From positions 1-64,000 of the forward strand of contig JAWKNZ010000005.1 of the NCBI GenBank assembly GCA_041391425.1: a stretch of DNA of 64,000 bases, read 5' to 3'. Under the pieces are notes generated by a model. It did not search any database and had not been told where the DNA came from. It worked only from the letters and a program-made list of their open reading frames with translations. Below, piece by piece: positions 10,031 through 19,105 of the stretch; position 1 is the first letter of the stretch, and each line of letters starts with the position of its first letter. Position numbers and translations under genes: made by a program. Source of the stretch: JAWKNZ01 sp041391425 (GTDB lineage Bacteria > Bdellovibrionota_B > Oligoflexia > Oligoflexales > JAWKNZ01).

Positions 10031-12002
10031 TTACTGCACAGTTTCTTGTTCCCAATCGCCAGTGAGTATTGGAAACCGGCACCAACTTTTTGGGTCCAAA
10101 CTAAATGAATCAATATGAAAGCTGGGAGCAATCCTTTCTCTTTTCCATTGATTACGGCGCCACTTGGTCATAAATCTATTTAAAAACAAGCGATGCTCGG
10201 CTTCCGTATAATTTGGAAATTCCAAAGATAATGCCTGGATAACTTCTAATGTAGATTCTTTTTCTCCCACAATACGGCGCTCAATAGATGCCAATACTGC
10301 ATAAGGCATAAGATCATTTTCATCTGTTTGCTGCAGTTCCTGAGGGCGCAATTCAGCTGTAGGCTCCTGCACATTTATAAGTTTTAATACCGGGAGAGGG
10401 CCAAGGCCAAGGTTACAATCATGCTCCGACCAATTAAGCCATTTTCGTAAGAAGAATTTATCAATTCCAGAAATCGGAGAATAACCACCAGCCGTATCGC
10501 CATCCATCGTTGCATACCCGACTGCTGCTTCACTGCGGTTTGAAGTTGCTAATAAAATGGCTTCCTTTATATTTGCGATCATCCAAGCCAATGGGGCTCG
10601 AGCACGGGCCTGAATGTTTTGTAAAACCAAATCATGAGTCCCCCAATCAACTTTTAAGTTCATGGATTTCTCTATCATTTGTGTATAATCATCAACTATT
10701 GTTTGAATATTGATGCTGTGATATTCAGCACACAATTCCTTTGCAAGACTTTGAGCCGCAGTCTCTGTTACGATGCTACTGTTTTTAGTTTTTTGATAAA
10801 CACAAGTTAAATATGCCTTCACCCATTCTCTAGGATCTTCACCCCAATTTTTACAGCGAAGCTTTTCTGCAAGTTTCTCGCTTTTTAATTCTTTTAGCGC
10901 TATCGCAAACATATGCGCAACGAGCACAGCAACGGTAGCGGAATCGCATCCTCCACTAAGAGATACAACAAAGCCTTTTGCTGAAGTCTTTCTTAAATAA
11001 TCAAATAATCCTAATGCTTCTGCCAATAAAAATTCTGAATTTTTATCCCATGCCTCATCTTTACAGAGCTTTTCAACCGAATCTTGAGAAATATCTCCTA
11101 TTGATGTTTCCAAAAATTCGCGAGCTTGGACTGAAAAACACTCATCCATTTTCTTTTCATGCTCGCTGAAAGAAGAATATGCGCTCTTTGCCAATTTATT
11201 TGTTCGGATCAAATCAATATCAATATCGCTGAGAAAGATATCAGCTTCGCTAAAAGAAAATCGCTTCCCAGCGCCAATAATATCTCCCCTACATGCCAGC
11301 AACACTCCCCCATCATAGATCAAACGCCCGGACTCCAAGCCAACGGAATTGCTATATAAATAATAAGCATTCATAGCACGGCTACTATTTGCAACCAATT
11401 GCCAGCGATAACGATATTTTCCTAAAGCAAAATGCGATGCACTTGGATTCAATACAATATCAACTTTAGACGCATACGCAGAAGCTGCAGGCACCGAAGC
11501 CCACGCTTCTTCGACAGATCTCAACAGCAACACCTATATCTCCAAATTTAAAGATAAAATCACCTAAGGGAACAACCTGCCCGCAAACTTCAACCTCTCG
11601 TTGAATACCCTGAGGCCAAGGCTGAAACCAACGCGGCTCATAATGCACCCCTTCACGGGCTAAATGTTTTTTCGCATAACAGCCCAAAATTTTTCCATCA
11701 GCAATCATTACCGCACAATTATAAAGCGCGCCCTCAAAATAGATAGGCATCCCCAATAAAACTGCAATATCTGATGTTAGTGGCAGTAGCTGACTTAGTA
11801 ACTTGCATGCATTCTCACTAGTTTCCAAAGAAAAAAATAAGTCTTCACACCCATAAGCAGTCAAACACAGCTCAGGCAGTACTAAAAGCTGAACTTTTTG
11901 CTTCTTTGCATCATGTATGACAGATTTAATACGCCTTAAATTCCCAGTCCAATCTAAAGGGGTTTGATTTACAGCCGCACCTGCTACCCTGATAAATCTC
12001 AT
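10031..12002 (-). CDS. nadE: Glutamine-dependent NAD+ synthetase, interrupted by a one-base insertion
   Basis: Two adjoining frames together encode a complete NadE of about 656 residues. The N-terminal frame (12002 to about 11513) is a nitrilase-type glutaminase with LLVLPELCLTAYG (Glu) and the KKH lysine region. The second frame (from about 11513 to 10031) continues with EEAWASVPAASAY and holds the synthetase P-loop SLSGGCDSA and the ATNRSEAA region. The join falls at EIC-EEAW, where Cys is the glutaminase nucleophile. One extra base at 11513 (G on the plus strand) explains the shift. The enzyme makes NAD+ from deamido-NAD+, ATP and glutamine. NadE is normally essential, so this is either a sequencing error or a separately translated pair. 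ATG 12002 follows AAAGGA. Confidence 0.85.
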
Positions 12003-12214
12003 TTAATTAATCCTTTAACTTTGGAGTCTGTCTATGCATGCACGAGTCCTCGATTTTTATCGGAAAAATTTCCTCACTCAAAAAACTTTACCCCGAGCTC
12101 TCATCCATATGGCACCTTGCACGTTAAGCAGATCCTTACATGTTATTCGAGGAGAACCAAGGATTTTATATGCTCGTAGGATGGTCTCTTTAGAAATACA
12201 GTGACATAAACGAC
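12003..12214. other. Intergenic region between nadE and the RRM-gene terminator
   Basis: Short non-coding stretch that should contain the nadE promoter. A plus-strand open frame through here overlaps the nadE start and has no protein-like composition. Nothing else is seen. Confidence 0.4.
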
Positions 12215-12256
12215 AAAAATCCCCCTATCGCTTAAAACATAAGCAACGGGAGATTT
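12215..12256 (-). terminator. Terminator of the RNA-binding protein gene
   Basis: On the minus strand, AAAATCTCCCGTTGC pairs with GCGATAGGGGGATTTT across a loop of about 11 nt, allowing G-U pairs, and TTTTTGTCG follows. It lies about 50 nt after the stop codon of the RRM protein gene. Confidence 0.75.
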
Positions 12257-12305
12257 TCTTTCAACAAGCTATTTAAAACTACTTGTCAAGTATTCAAACA
12301 GGTGA

Positions 12306-12599
12306 CTACCAACGATTATAGCTGTCTCTTTCACCACCACGATTATTGCGTGGCTTCTCTTGAGCCTCATTGACCTTTAAATTTCTGCCGTCCAAAGTGG
12401 CTCCATCCATCTCAGTCATAGCTTTCATAGCGCTGTCTTCGTCATTAAACGATACAAAGCCAAACCCTCGTGATCTTCCAGTCTCACGATCAGTGATAAC
12501 ACGTGCGTCCTCAACTGCACCAAACTTCTCAAATGCTTCACGCAATTGACCGTCATTAGTACCCCAGCTCAAACCACCTACAAATAATTTCTTACCCAT
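12306..12599 (-). CDS. RRM-domain RNA-binding protein
   Basis: The 97-residue protein is a single RNA recognition motif. RNP2 is KLFVGGLSW (residues 4-12) and RNP1 is RGFGFVSF (about 44-51), with aromatic residues in the RNA-binding positions. A short Arg/Gly/Asn tail (RNNRGGERDSYNRW) follows. Bacterial proteins of this type bind RNA and are often cold- or stress-induced. The ATG at 12599 follows a purine-rich GGAAGAGAG. It has its own terminator, and a 650-bp upstream region without genes could carry a long regulated leader. Targets are unknown. Confidence 0.92.
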   Translation of the reverse strand: MGKKLFVGGLSWGTNDGQLREAFEKFGAVEDARVITDRETGRSRGFGFVSFNDEDSAMKAMTEMDGATLDGRNLKVNEAQEKPRNNRGGERDSYNRW

Positions 12600-13251
12600 C
12601 TAAATTTCTCTCTTCCTTACGGCACCAATCGATGCACAACAATAAAAACCCAAATTAAGCTGACCGACTATTGACTTCTCCAATCACTCAGTTACCCAAT
12701 TCCTCAGAGTTACCGAAATAGCAAACCATCAAACCAATCAGCTTTCCTGACGCTCCCTGGACTTGGTATACGCAAAAACCGCGAATCAAGGACCGCTTTC
12801 AGACTACATACCACTATCTGAATCGATTTGTCACCTATGAATTTTGATAAAATCTTACGTATAGGTGTATTACCTCATAAAAAAATGTACTGGGCCTCCG
12901 AGCTCAGCTCTTCCTAAGCTAATATAAAGTATAAAGGCATCAGACCCTCCGATCTCATTTTCTCATGGAAAATCAAATAAATAAAAATACTTATAAATTT
13001 AAGTCTTATCTAGGAACTCAAATTCATCAAGTCAATCACCCCCGCAAAATACAGTTTTTTCAGCGTGTTAACATCAGAACAGTTTAGTCACAGTTCTAGA
13101 TACAGCAATAAAATCCAGCCAACAGCCGTCCAAGCCATCAGAAAATTTATTACGCTTTTCAACATTCTTTGTAGTAATCTTCTCGGAAAACTGTTAGTTT
13201 CTCTGCCCTTGAGTTATATTTAGATATAATACTTTGTTTTGAAAGGTTAAC
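12600..13251. other. Long intergenic region between divergent RRM gene and rpsU
   Basis: About 650 bp without a credible gene. It must contain promoters for both divergent genes. A CACCTAT...ATAGGTG pair (about 12831-12867) could form a hairpin around an AT-rich loop. No RNA family is recognised. Confidence 0.4.
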
Positions 13252-13455
13252 ATGCCGGGAGTAAAAGTAAGAGAAGGTGAGCCGATTGAGAAAATTCTCA
13301 GAATATTCAAGAAGCAAGTGGAAAAAGCTGGAATTATTGGCGACATAAAAAAGTATCAACATTATGAAAAACCTTCAATCCGCTTGAAAAAGAAGTCTAT
13401 TGCAGCTCGAAAAAGACGCCTTAAGCAAATGCGTAAGATGGGTCTTATGGATTAA
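13252..13455 (+). CDS. rpsU: 30S ribosomal protein S21
   Basis: The 67-residue product matches bacterial S21 in length and pattern. It starts PGVKVREGEPIEKILRIFKK and has a very basic C-terminal half (LKKKSIAARKRR). S21 sits on the 30S platform near the anti-Shine-Dalgarno region and takes part in initiation. The ATG follows GAAAGG by about 6 nt. It is not in the classical rpsU-dnaG-rpoD arrangement. The next gene downstream is an APH-like kinase behind a weak hairpin. Confidence 0.95.
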   Translation: MPGVKVREGEPIEKILRIFKKQVEKAGIIGDIKKYQHYEKPSIRLKKKSIAARKRRLKQMRKMGLMD

Positions 13456-13475
13456 ACTGTAAATTTGTACAGTTT
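13454..13475 (+). terminator. Weak hairpin after rpsU
   Basis: AAACTGTA (13454-13461) pairs perfectly with TACAGTTT (13468-13475) across a 6-nt loop directly at the rpsU stop codon. There is no clear U-tract, so it may be a processing or weak termination site. Confidence 0.4.
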
Positions 13476-13544
13476 ATCAGCAAGCTATATTTTTGCTTAA
13501 TACCATATACCATTCAATAGAGTGCGAAGAGGGACATAGCCGCA

Positions 13545-14636
13545 GTGCGCTTGCTCCTGCAATGGTTAGTTGCGAGCTCACATAGAAAAGATACGTGGCT
13601 AAGTGCAAAGCGCCTACGGCATAATATGAAGCTTATATCCCAAAAAAAACAAATCTATGGTATAGGCGCACCACTTGCGACTTACTTAAGAGAGTTTGGG
13701 CGCTGGCTCTCTCTGCCTGTATCCTACGGCGACCTACTGCGCTACAAACACTCCGTCACACTTTACGACCAAGACGAAAACGATTCATTGTGGATCACTG
13801 TCACATATGACCCCTCTGAAAAAGAAGAAATAGAACATGGGCTTTTGCAAATATATTCATTACTGCGTGCAGAGGGTAATATTGACCTAATAGAGCACTT
13901 AGTCGTTGATAGGATCGATCTATGCCTTTACGGAAACACAAAACCTTTTCGTATTCGCATCATCAATACCCTCAATGACAACTTCGATTACTTCTATGTT
14001 AAGTATGCTGATGCCTCTAGAGTATATGGGCTTGAGCTTGAACATATTTTGTCACCCTACCGCATCGCATTTCTTGTCCACGGCTCAACCCTAATCGAAG
14101 AGCATATCTATGGCATTCCGGGGGATGCGTTCATTGAGAGGTACATGGACGATCACCTCAACGAAGTACGCCTTGCTAAAGAATTTGTAAAATTCAACGA
14201 AAGGTGTTTCATCAGATTATTAGGGGATATGCATTCCTCAAATTATGTTGTCGATATTACATTAGATTTAGAACAAAATATTTATCGAATCAGGGCAATA
14301 GATTTTGACCAGCAATGCTATGAAGGGCATAAAAAAGTATACCTACCCCAATACTTCAAGGAAAATCTCAGTGTTGTAAAGCTAGTTAGCAGTAATCTAA
14401 CATCGGAATCGATCAAGCAATACCAATATGAAGAAAAGTCCCTTATTCACAAACGGATGATCTCCTCCCACTACCGCATGAAGCTGCTCTTAAAAGTCAT
14501 GATTCAAGATCAAATAGCACCTACTAAACACGTTAAATCGTTAGCTTACGAGCTTTCCAAACATTACAACAATGATAAATTTCTATCAGCTACGACGATG
14601 GGCTGGCTTTTGCAATATTCATTAGAAGAATTATAA
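13545..14636 (+). CDS. Putative APH/kinase-fold protein
   Basis: The 363-residue protein is of no named family that I recognise, but it carries the catalytic signature of aminoglycoside-phosphotransferase-like kinases. GDMHSSN (residues 227-233) matches the GDxHxxN catalytic loop, and IDFD (252-255) matches the metal-binding DxD that follows. The N-terminal part has beta-rich segments expected for a small lobe, but no obvious P-loop. Substrate is unknown; families with this motif phosphorylate small molecules or proteins. The open frame begins with a GTG at 13545; an ATG at 13626 is an alternative start, and neither has a strong ribosome binding site. Composition matches its neighbours. Confidence 0.6.
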   Translation: MRLLLQWLVASSHRKDTWLSAKRLRHNMKLISQKKQIYGIGAPLATYLREFGRWLSLPVSYGDLLRYKHSVTLYDQDENDSLWITVTYDPSEKEEIEHGLLQIYSLLRAEGNIDLIEHLVVDRIDLCLYGNTKPFRIRIINTLNDNFDYFYVKYADASRVYGLELEHILSPYRIAFLVHGSTLIEEHIYGIPGDAFIERYMDDHLNEVRLAKEFVKFNERCFIRLLGDMHSSNYVVDITLDLEQNIYRIRAIDFDQQCYEGHKKVYLPQYFKENLSVVKLVSSNLTSESIKQYQYEEKSLIHKRMISSHYRMKLLLKVMIQDQIAPTKHVKSLAYELSKHYNNDKFLSATTMGWLLQYSLEEL

Positions 14637-14767
14637 ATTGCAACGCTCAGGTTTTGATTATTTTAAGGTACACCGTAAAATTTGATAAAATCTTTTGCCT
14701 TTTTCGTCAATGATTCTAAGTCCTCTTTATCTTGAGGGCTCAAATTGCAAACATATTTTTCATCTGC

Positions 14768-15205
14768 TCAGTTGCTGTGAGAAAAGCTACCCATTTTATC
14801 CTTAATTAATTTCATTTGTTCAGGAGTCATATTTTTCATCATCTCAGTAGCAGATTTCATCAATTGATTTAAATCCATACCAGCAAACATAGAAAAATCA
14901 AATGTATCAGAATTTGTCTTCTGCTCTTCTTGCAAATGCACTTCGCCTGTTGGCAGCTCTTCCGCATTAACTTCAGATGCATTACTACTGAAAATAATTT
15001 TTTCGGCTGTCTTAGTATGCCAAACACCCTTGGACTCAAGGAAGTTTAAAACTTTATTAAAATTTATCCCCTTTTTATGCGCAACTTCGTACATTTTTTC
15101 CAAAGGAAGGGCTACTTTTTTCTCAGGAAAACCATTTTTATTTAACGTATTTTGAATATCTGCAATAAAATGACCGACATCATTATTGCCGTTTTGCTTA
15201 TCCAA
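14768..15205 (-). CDS. Hypothetical protein with amphipathic C-terminal helices
   Basis: About 145 residues, taking TTG 15205 as start because GAGGG lies 8 nt upstream. The frame is open to a GTG at 15253, which lies inside a palindromic repeat. The protein is soluble. The N-terminal half has a winged-helix-like pattern (FNKVLNFLESKGVWHTKT) and the C-terminal half is Met/Lys-rich (LMKSATEMMKNMTPEQMKLI). No family is recognised. After the TGA stop the same frame stays open for 32 codons (to 14663) and reads like continuing protein (LSPQDKEDLESLTKKAKDFI), so the stop may be a recent nonsense change or sequence error. Confidence 0.55.
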   Translation of the reverse strand: MDKQNGNNDVGHFIADIQNTLNKNGFPEKKVALPLEKMYEVAHKKGINFNKVLNFLESKGVWHTKTAEKIIFSSNASEVNAEELPTGEVHLQEEQKTNSDTFDFSMFAGMDLNQLMKSATEMMKNMTPEQMKLIKDKMGSFSHSN

Positions 15206-15240
15206 TTTAAATACCCTCGTAGCTTTAGTGATCCATATAT

Positions 15241-15351
15241 AAAGGGGGAGCACTGTGTTACGCCTAAAAAACCTTCGTCTTTGTATTAACTAAAGGTACT
15301 ATCCTCATTTTTTAGACAAGCCTTGTCTAATAGGTTTTGCTCCCTTAATAG
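15241..15351. repeat. GGGGAGCAAAACC palindromic repeat, copy B
   Basis: The left arm AAAGGGGGAGCA is degenerate, and the right arm GGTTTTGCTCCCTTAAT is well preserved. The interior shares CTGTGTTACGCCTAAAAAAC, ACTAAAGGTACTATC and TTTTTTAGACAAGCCTTGTCT with copy C at 16635-16757. It lies just upstream of the 14768-15205 gene and overlaps its longest possible start. Confidence 0.8.
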
Positions 15352-15569
15352 CAATAACTTAACTAAGCCGAGCTAAATCAAACAATAGACTGCAGCTATG
15401 CCAAGGATTTTACCCAAATTGGCTGCTCCAATCCAGAAAAATCCTCTCTATGAGAGAGATGTCTCATACCACAGGCCTCGCGCTCCATTCTAGAAGTAAA
15501 ACTACCCTCAATGCACGACCATAGCGCTTCTTGTAAAATCAGTGCGCATAAAACCTAATCAAACAAGCC

Positions 15570-16526
15570 TCATAGTTGCTCTGTCCATGCCAATATTTGC
15601 TGGCTTATACCGCTTTCAGACAGAGAATGCCCTGCATTATCAATAAAAGTTAGCTTGGAACCTTTCCAAGCTTTATGCAATTGCCAAGCTTGAATAGCCG
15701 GGCAAACAACATCATAACGTCCATGAACAATATAGCCCGGTATATTCTCTAATTTTGAAATATTGCTAATAATATAGTCATCTGATAAAAAAAAGCACTG
15801 ATTGAAAAAATAATGGCATTCGATCCTCGCAAAAGCTAGCGCGAATTTATCGACTGAAAAATCATCAATCGTAGACTGTTTTGGGACAAGTTGGCAAATA
15901 CTCCCTTCCCATACACTCCAAGCCTTTGCTGCTACTAATTGAATATTCTTATTGTTGGAAGTTAAAGCATCATAATAAGCAGCAACCAAATCACCTCTAT
16001 CATTTACTGAAATTGGCGCAAGAAACCTGTCCCAAGCATCTGGATAAATGCTACTGGCTCCGTCCTGATACAACCAATAAATATCACGTTTTCGCCCTAA
16101 AAAAATTCCGCGCAGGATGAGCAGCTCACAACGATCAGGATGAGTAACTCCATAAGCTAAACCTAGAGTAGAACCCCAACTACCGCCAAATACTGCCCAG
16201 CGATCAATTCCCAGCATTTCTCTAATCTTTTCAATATCAGAGACCAAATCCCAAGTTGTATTTTCTTCTAGCGAGGCAAATGGTGTACTTTTGCCACAAC
16301 CTCTCTGATCAAATAAAATAACACGCCACTTATTCGGGTCAAAGTACTGTGTGACCTCTCGATTAATCGCTCCACCAGGGCCGCCATGTAAAACCACGAC
16401 AGGCCTTCCAGATGCAGAACCATGCTCTTCTATGTAAATTTTATGCAAATTGCTAACCTGAAGCTCGTATTTTTTCCTTATCTGTGAGACAGGATATAAA
16501 GGCGTATGTTTACACTCCACAGTCAT
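15570..16526 (-). CDS. pip: Proline iminopeptidase (S33 alpha/beta hydrolase)
   Basis: The 318-residue enzyme matches proline iminopeptidase in length and motifs. It has the oxyanion-hole HGGPGG (residues about 47-52), DQRGCGKSTP, the nucleophile elbow GGSWGS (Ser about 116), YVVHGRYD with the catalytic Asp, and DNAGHS with the His near the C-terminus. It removes N-terminal proline from peptides in the cytoplasm; no signal peptide is seen. It is flanked by palindromic repeats B and C and appears to be monocistronic. Only the weak upstream ribosome binding site is unusual. Confidence 0.93.
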   Translation of the reverse strand: MTVECKHTPLYPVSQIRKKYELQVSNLHKIYIEEHGSASGRPVVVLHGGPGGAINREVTQYFDPNKWRVILFDQRGCGKSTPFASLEENTTWDLVSDIEKIREMLGIDRWAVFGGSWGSTLGLAYGVTHPDRCELLILRGIFLGRKRDIYWLYQDGASSIYPDAWDRFLAPISVNDRGDLVAAYYDALTSNNKNIQLVAAKAWSVWEGSICQLVPKQSTIDDFSVDKFALAFARIECHYFFNQCFFLSDDYIISNISKLENIPGYIVHGRYDVVCPAIQAWQLHKAWKGSKLTFIDNAGHSLSESGISQQILAWTEQL

Positions 16527-16634
16527 AAATAAACATCCGATATAAAACTAATTAAAGGAACCTCAACCTTAGTAACGCTATCATAGCTATCATAGCTATC
16601 AAGCTATTTCTCCTAATAAAATAATCCGCTGTGT

Positions 16635-16757
16635 ATTAAGGGGAGCAAATCCTATCATACTGCGTTACGCCTAAAAAACATTCGTCGCTGTACTAAAGGT
16701 ACTATCTCCTCATTTTTTTTAGGCAAGCCTTGTCTGATAGGATTTGCTCCCCTTAAT
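16635..16757. repeat. GGGGAGCAAAACC palindromic repeat, copy C
   Basis: This is the best-preserved copy. It has perfect 23-bp terminal inverted repeats beginning ATTAAGGGGAGCAAATCC at 16635 and ending in the complement at 16757. Inside, GCCTAAAAAA (about 16669) pairs with TTTTTTAGGC (about 16715). The whole 123 bp could fold into one long hairpin. It lies between the iminopeptidase and methyltransferase genes. Confidence 0.9.
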
Positions 16758-16811
16758 AAAATGACCAAAGTAAAGAAAAGATCTACTAACCTCTATTTAA
16801 TAGCCCACCTT

Positions 16812-17960
16812 CTATTTCTTTTTGGAAAAAATATCAAAGATAAGAAAATACACTTTAATTTTTCCATTGTGTAAAAGAAACTTTTTATCAGCTTTTACTC
16901 CGAGAGCCTGAAATGGCGCCAATGCAGGCATAAGAATCCCACACCTCCAACCAGTAAAATTATCTTTTAAATGCTTTCCCAAAGCTTTCAAATAATCGAC
17001 ATCAATATCTTGCTCTTCCAATCGTTCTCCATAAGGAATATTGGCTACTAGTAGACCTTTATCTACAGGCTTTTTTGAAAGAAAAAAATCTTTTTGTTCA
17101 AACTTAATCAAAGATGAATTTACTCCAGCTAAAGCAAATGATTGCTTTGCCACCTCAAGATAAGATTCATTAATATCACGCGAAAAAATTTCAATATTTA
17201 ACGGTTGCTTCCTTTTATTAACCTCTGAAAGGCAATTCTTCCATGCATTCGGATCAAAATCCGTTAAATATTCAAAACCAAAGCGACCCTCACCTCTCTG
17301 AGATAATGGCGCCATATTGCAGGCAATCATGGCGGCTTCCAATGCAATCGTACCACTCCCACACATCGGATCTAAAAACGGTACATTTCCGTCATAACCA
17401 CATAACATCAAAAGACTGGCAGCAAGAGTTTCTTTAAGAGGTGCTGGATGACCATCAAGACGAAATCCTCGACGGTGTAAAGCCTCTAAAGAGGTATCTA
17501 TACTTAACATCAAACGATTCTTATGGATGTATCCTTTTATCAACACCTTCGGATCTCGAGAACTTAAATTAGCATCCACCTTATCAAAATGTAAAAATGA
17601 ATCCGTTATGGCTTCACGAATTTTACTTCCAACTAAATGCCCCTCTACATTCCCTTTTTTATTCTCTATCACAACATTAATTTTGATTGGATGCGTATGG
17701 GAAAAAAACTCTGAAAATCGAATTCTTTTTAATTTATCAAAGATAATAGTAGGAGAATAAGCTGGAACGTCTTTAATTATACGGAAAATTCTGCTTGCAG
17801 TTCGTAATTGCAAATGAGCTTTATAATATAAAGTATCATCTGCCTGAAAATAAACAACTCCATACGCTTTACGTATTTCTCGACCACCTATCTTTTCAAT
17901 TTCTTCTGCAAGAATATTCACAATTTCATTAGGGCATGTCGCATATAAACTATATTCCAT
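16812..17960 (-). CDS. THUMP-domain 23S rRNA-type methyltransferase (RlmL N-half-like)
   Basis: About 382 residues from ATG 17960, which follows GAAGGAAG. The longer open frame up to 18110 is only translation of a palindromic repeat and is rejected. A THUMP RNA-binding domain (residues about 5-160) is followed by a Rossmann methyltransferase. That domain has FLDPMCGSGTIALEAA (SAM-binding motif I with the DPxCGSG pattern) and a catalytic NIPYGERL (family NPPYG, here Pro to Ile at position 2). The family methylates N2 of guanine in 23S rRNA. E. coli RlmL is fused to RlmK, and this protein is the single-module form. Exact site is unknown. Confidence 0.85.
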   Translation of the reverse strand: MEYSLYATCPNEIVNILAEEIEKIGGREIRKAYGVVYFQADDTLYYKAHLQLRTASRIFRIIKDVPAYSPTIIFDKLKRIRFSEFFSHTHPIKINVVIENKKGNVEGHLVGSKIREAITDSFLHFDKVDANLSSRDPKVLIKGYIHKNRLMLSIDTSLEALHRRGFRLDGHPAPLKETLAASLLMLCGYDGNVPFLDPMCGSGTIALEAAMIACNMAPLSQRGEGRFGFEYLTDFDPNAWKNCLSEVNKRKQPLNIEIFSRDINESYLEVAKQSFALAGVNSSLIKFEQKDFFLSKKPVDKGLLVANIPYGERLEEQDIDVDYLKALGKHLKDNFTGWRCGILMPALAPFQALGVKADKKFLLHNGKIKVYFLIFDIFSKKK

Positions 17961-17978
17961 AGCCTTAAACTTCCTTCT

Positions 17979-18102
17979 ATTAGGGGGGGCAAAACCTATG
18001 AGAGTAAAGCGCAGAGGAACGAGCAGCACAGTATACATATGGGTACATGAGCAGCGCAGAGACGAAAGCAACGCAGCTATCATAGGTTTTGCTCCCGTTA
18101 AT
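17979..18102. repeat. GGGGAGCAAAACC palindromic repeat, copy D
   Basis: Arms are ATTAGGGGGGGCAAAACC (from 17979) and GGTTTTGCTCCCGTTAAT (to 18102). The interior differs from copies B and C but shares AGCTGCGTT-CTTTCGTCTCTGCGC (inverse complement) with copy E. It also holds a near-palindrome around GTATACATATGGGTAC. It lies immediately upstream of the methyltransferase start, so that gene's leader and promoter must be in or beyond the repeat. Confidence 0.85.
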
Positions 18103-18108
18103 AAATGC

Positions 18109-18146
18109 AAAAAGGTCCTCTGGTTTTACACCAGAAGGACCTTTTA
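18109..18146 (-). terminator. Terminator after the XRE/ImmA-like gene
   Basis: AAAAGGTCCTCTGGT and ACCAGAAGGACCTTTT form a stem of about 15 bp with one bulge. On the minus strand TTTTTGC follows. It lies about 60 nt after the stop of the 18209-19105 gene, directly beside repeat D. Confidence 0.85.
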
Positions 18147-18208
18147 ATCACGAACTAAGGGTTTATTAAACAAAGAAAAACTGTAAGTCTCCGCTATGCC
18201 TCAACCCA

Positions 18209-19105
18209 TTATAAAGAAGACATATCGTTAGAACTTTGAGAAGCTGACATACTATCACCACTTAGAGCAGGGCTTTCTCCACTTCGCAATATATCTTGCA
18301 ACTGAAAGCCAATTAAAGATTTTGGCGCCCAAAAGATAGCTGACAACTCTGAAACTACATTTTTGCGAGAGTCTAACTTTGACATTTCATCAAGTAGCAT
18401 GTTTTTTGGCACTAAAAGAGATGCAGCAAAAATCATCTCTTCATAAGCTACTATCTTAGGATCTAAACTCCCAAGCTCTGGAAATCTCTCTCTTTCTCCC
18501 TCGAAAACAACCTTCGCCAAGTCCTTCGCCATACTCATTCTGATTTGCGGCTTTAACTCACCTTTACGATATTGGATTACATACTGCCCTGGTCGAACAC
18601 GTAAAATTCGACTGAGCTTATCCATCATTTCAACAGGCTGAGAGCTAATGAACGAGAAAAGCCTTAACACTTCCGGTAAGTATAAAGGAGCTGTGGTAAA
18701 ATCTGATTGAGCATGAAGCTGTACCACAAAACTCTGTACGCGATGACGAATTTCGCTTAACTCAGCTTCGCTCAACTCACTTGTTGTGCGTTCAATCACT
18801 GTCTTAAACACTCGAGACTCTTTGTACTCGTAGAAAGCTTCGATAAGATCGATAGCTCCACTAGCAACATCGTGAATGAGCGTCGCTTCGATACCTAATG
18901 TTTCAGCTAGCTTTGCCATAGCAAAAACTGACTTTACATTCTTCTCGCCGCGTTTCCAGTGACTACAATCTGAAGGATTAAAGTCAAGGATCGACCCCAC
19001 TTCTTGGTCGTGAACCTTACTACCGCGTTGAGTAAGCAGTACTTTTTGACAAAACTTAAACAACTGAACCGAATTTGGAAATTTTGTTGCACCAGAGCGC
19101 CTCAT
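18209..19105 (-). CDS. XRE-like regulator with a degenerate ImmA/IrrE-type domain
   Basis: About 298 residues from ATG 19105, which follows GGAGGGG; a GTG three bases earlier is possible. The N-terminal 75 residues look like a helix-turn-helix of XRE type (EVGSILDFNPSDCSHWKRG). The C-terminal half follows the ImmA/IrrE metallopeptidase layout: RMSMAKDLAKVVFEG, then AYEEMIFAASLLVPKNML, then LSAIFWAPKSLIGFQL. The position of the zinc motif HExxH reads KDLAK here, so both His and the Glu are lost and the domain is predicted to be catalytically dead. Active relatives cleave repressors in phage, ICE and stress regulation. This one may only sense or bind. It has its own terminator. Confidence 0.65.
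   Translation of the reverse strand: MRRSGATKFPNSVQLFKFCQKVLLTQRGSKVHDQEVGSILDFNPSDCSHWKRGEKNVKSVFAMAKLAETLGIEATLIHDVASGAIDLIEAFYEYKESRVFKTVIERTTSELSEAELSEIRHRVQSFVVQLHAQSDFTTAPLYLPEVLRLFSFISSQPVEMMDKLSRILRVRPGQYVIQYRKGELKPQIRMSMAKDLAKVVFEGERERFPELGSLDPKIVAYEEMIFAASLLVPKNMLLDEMSKLDSRKNVVSELSAIFWAPKSLIGFQLQDILRSGESPALSGDSMSASQSSNDMSSL

Noticed and set aside
17961..18110. 50-codon N-terminal extension of the methyltransferase
   Set aside because: It is translation of palindromic repeat D; a well-placed GAAGGAAG and ATG at 17960 define the start.
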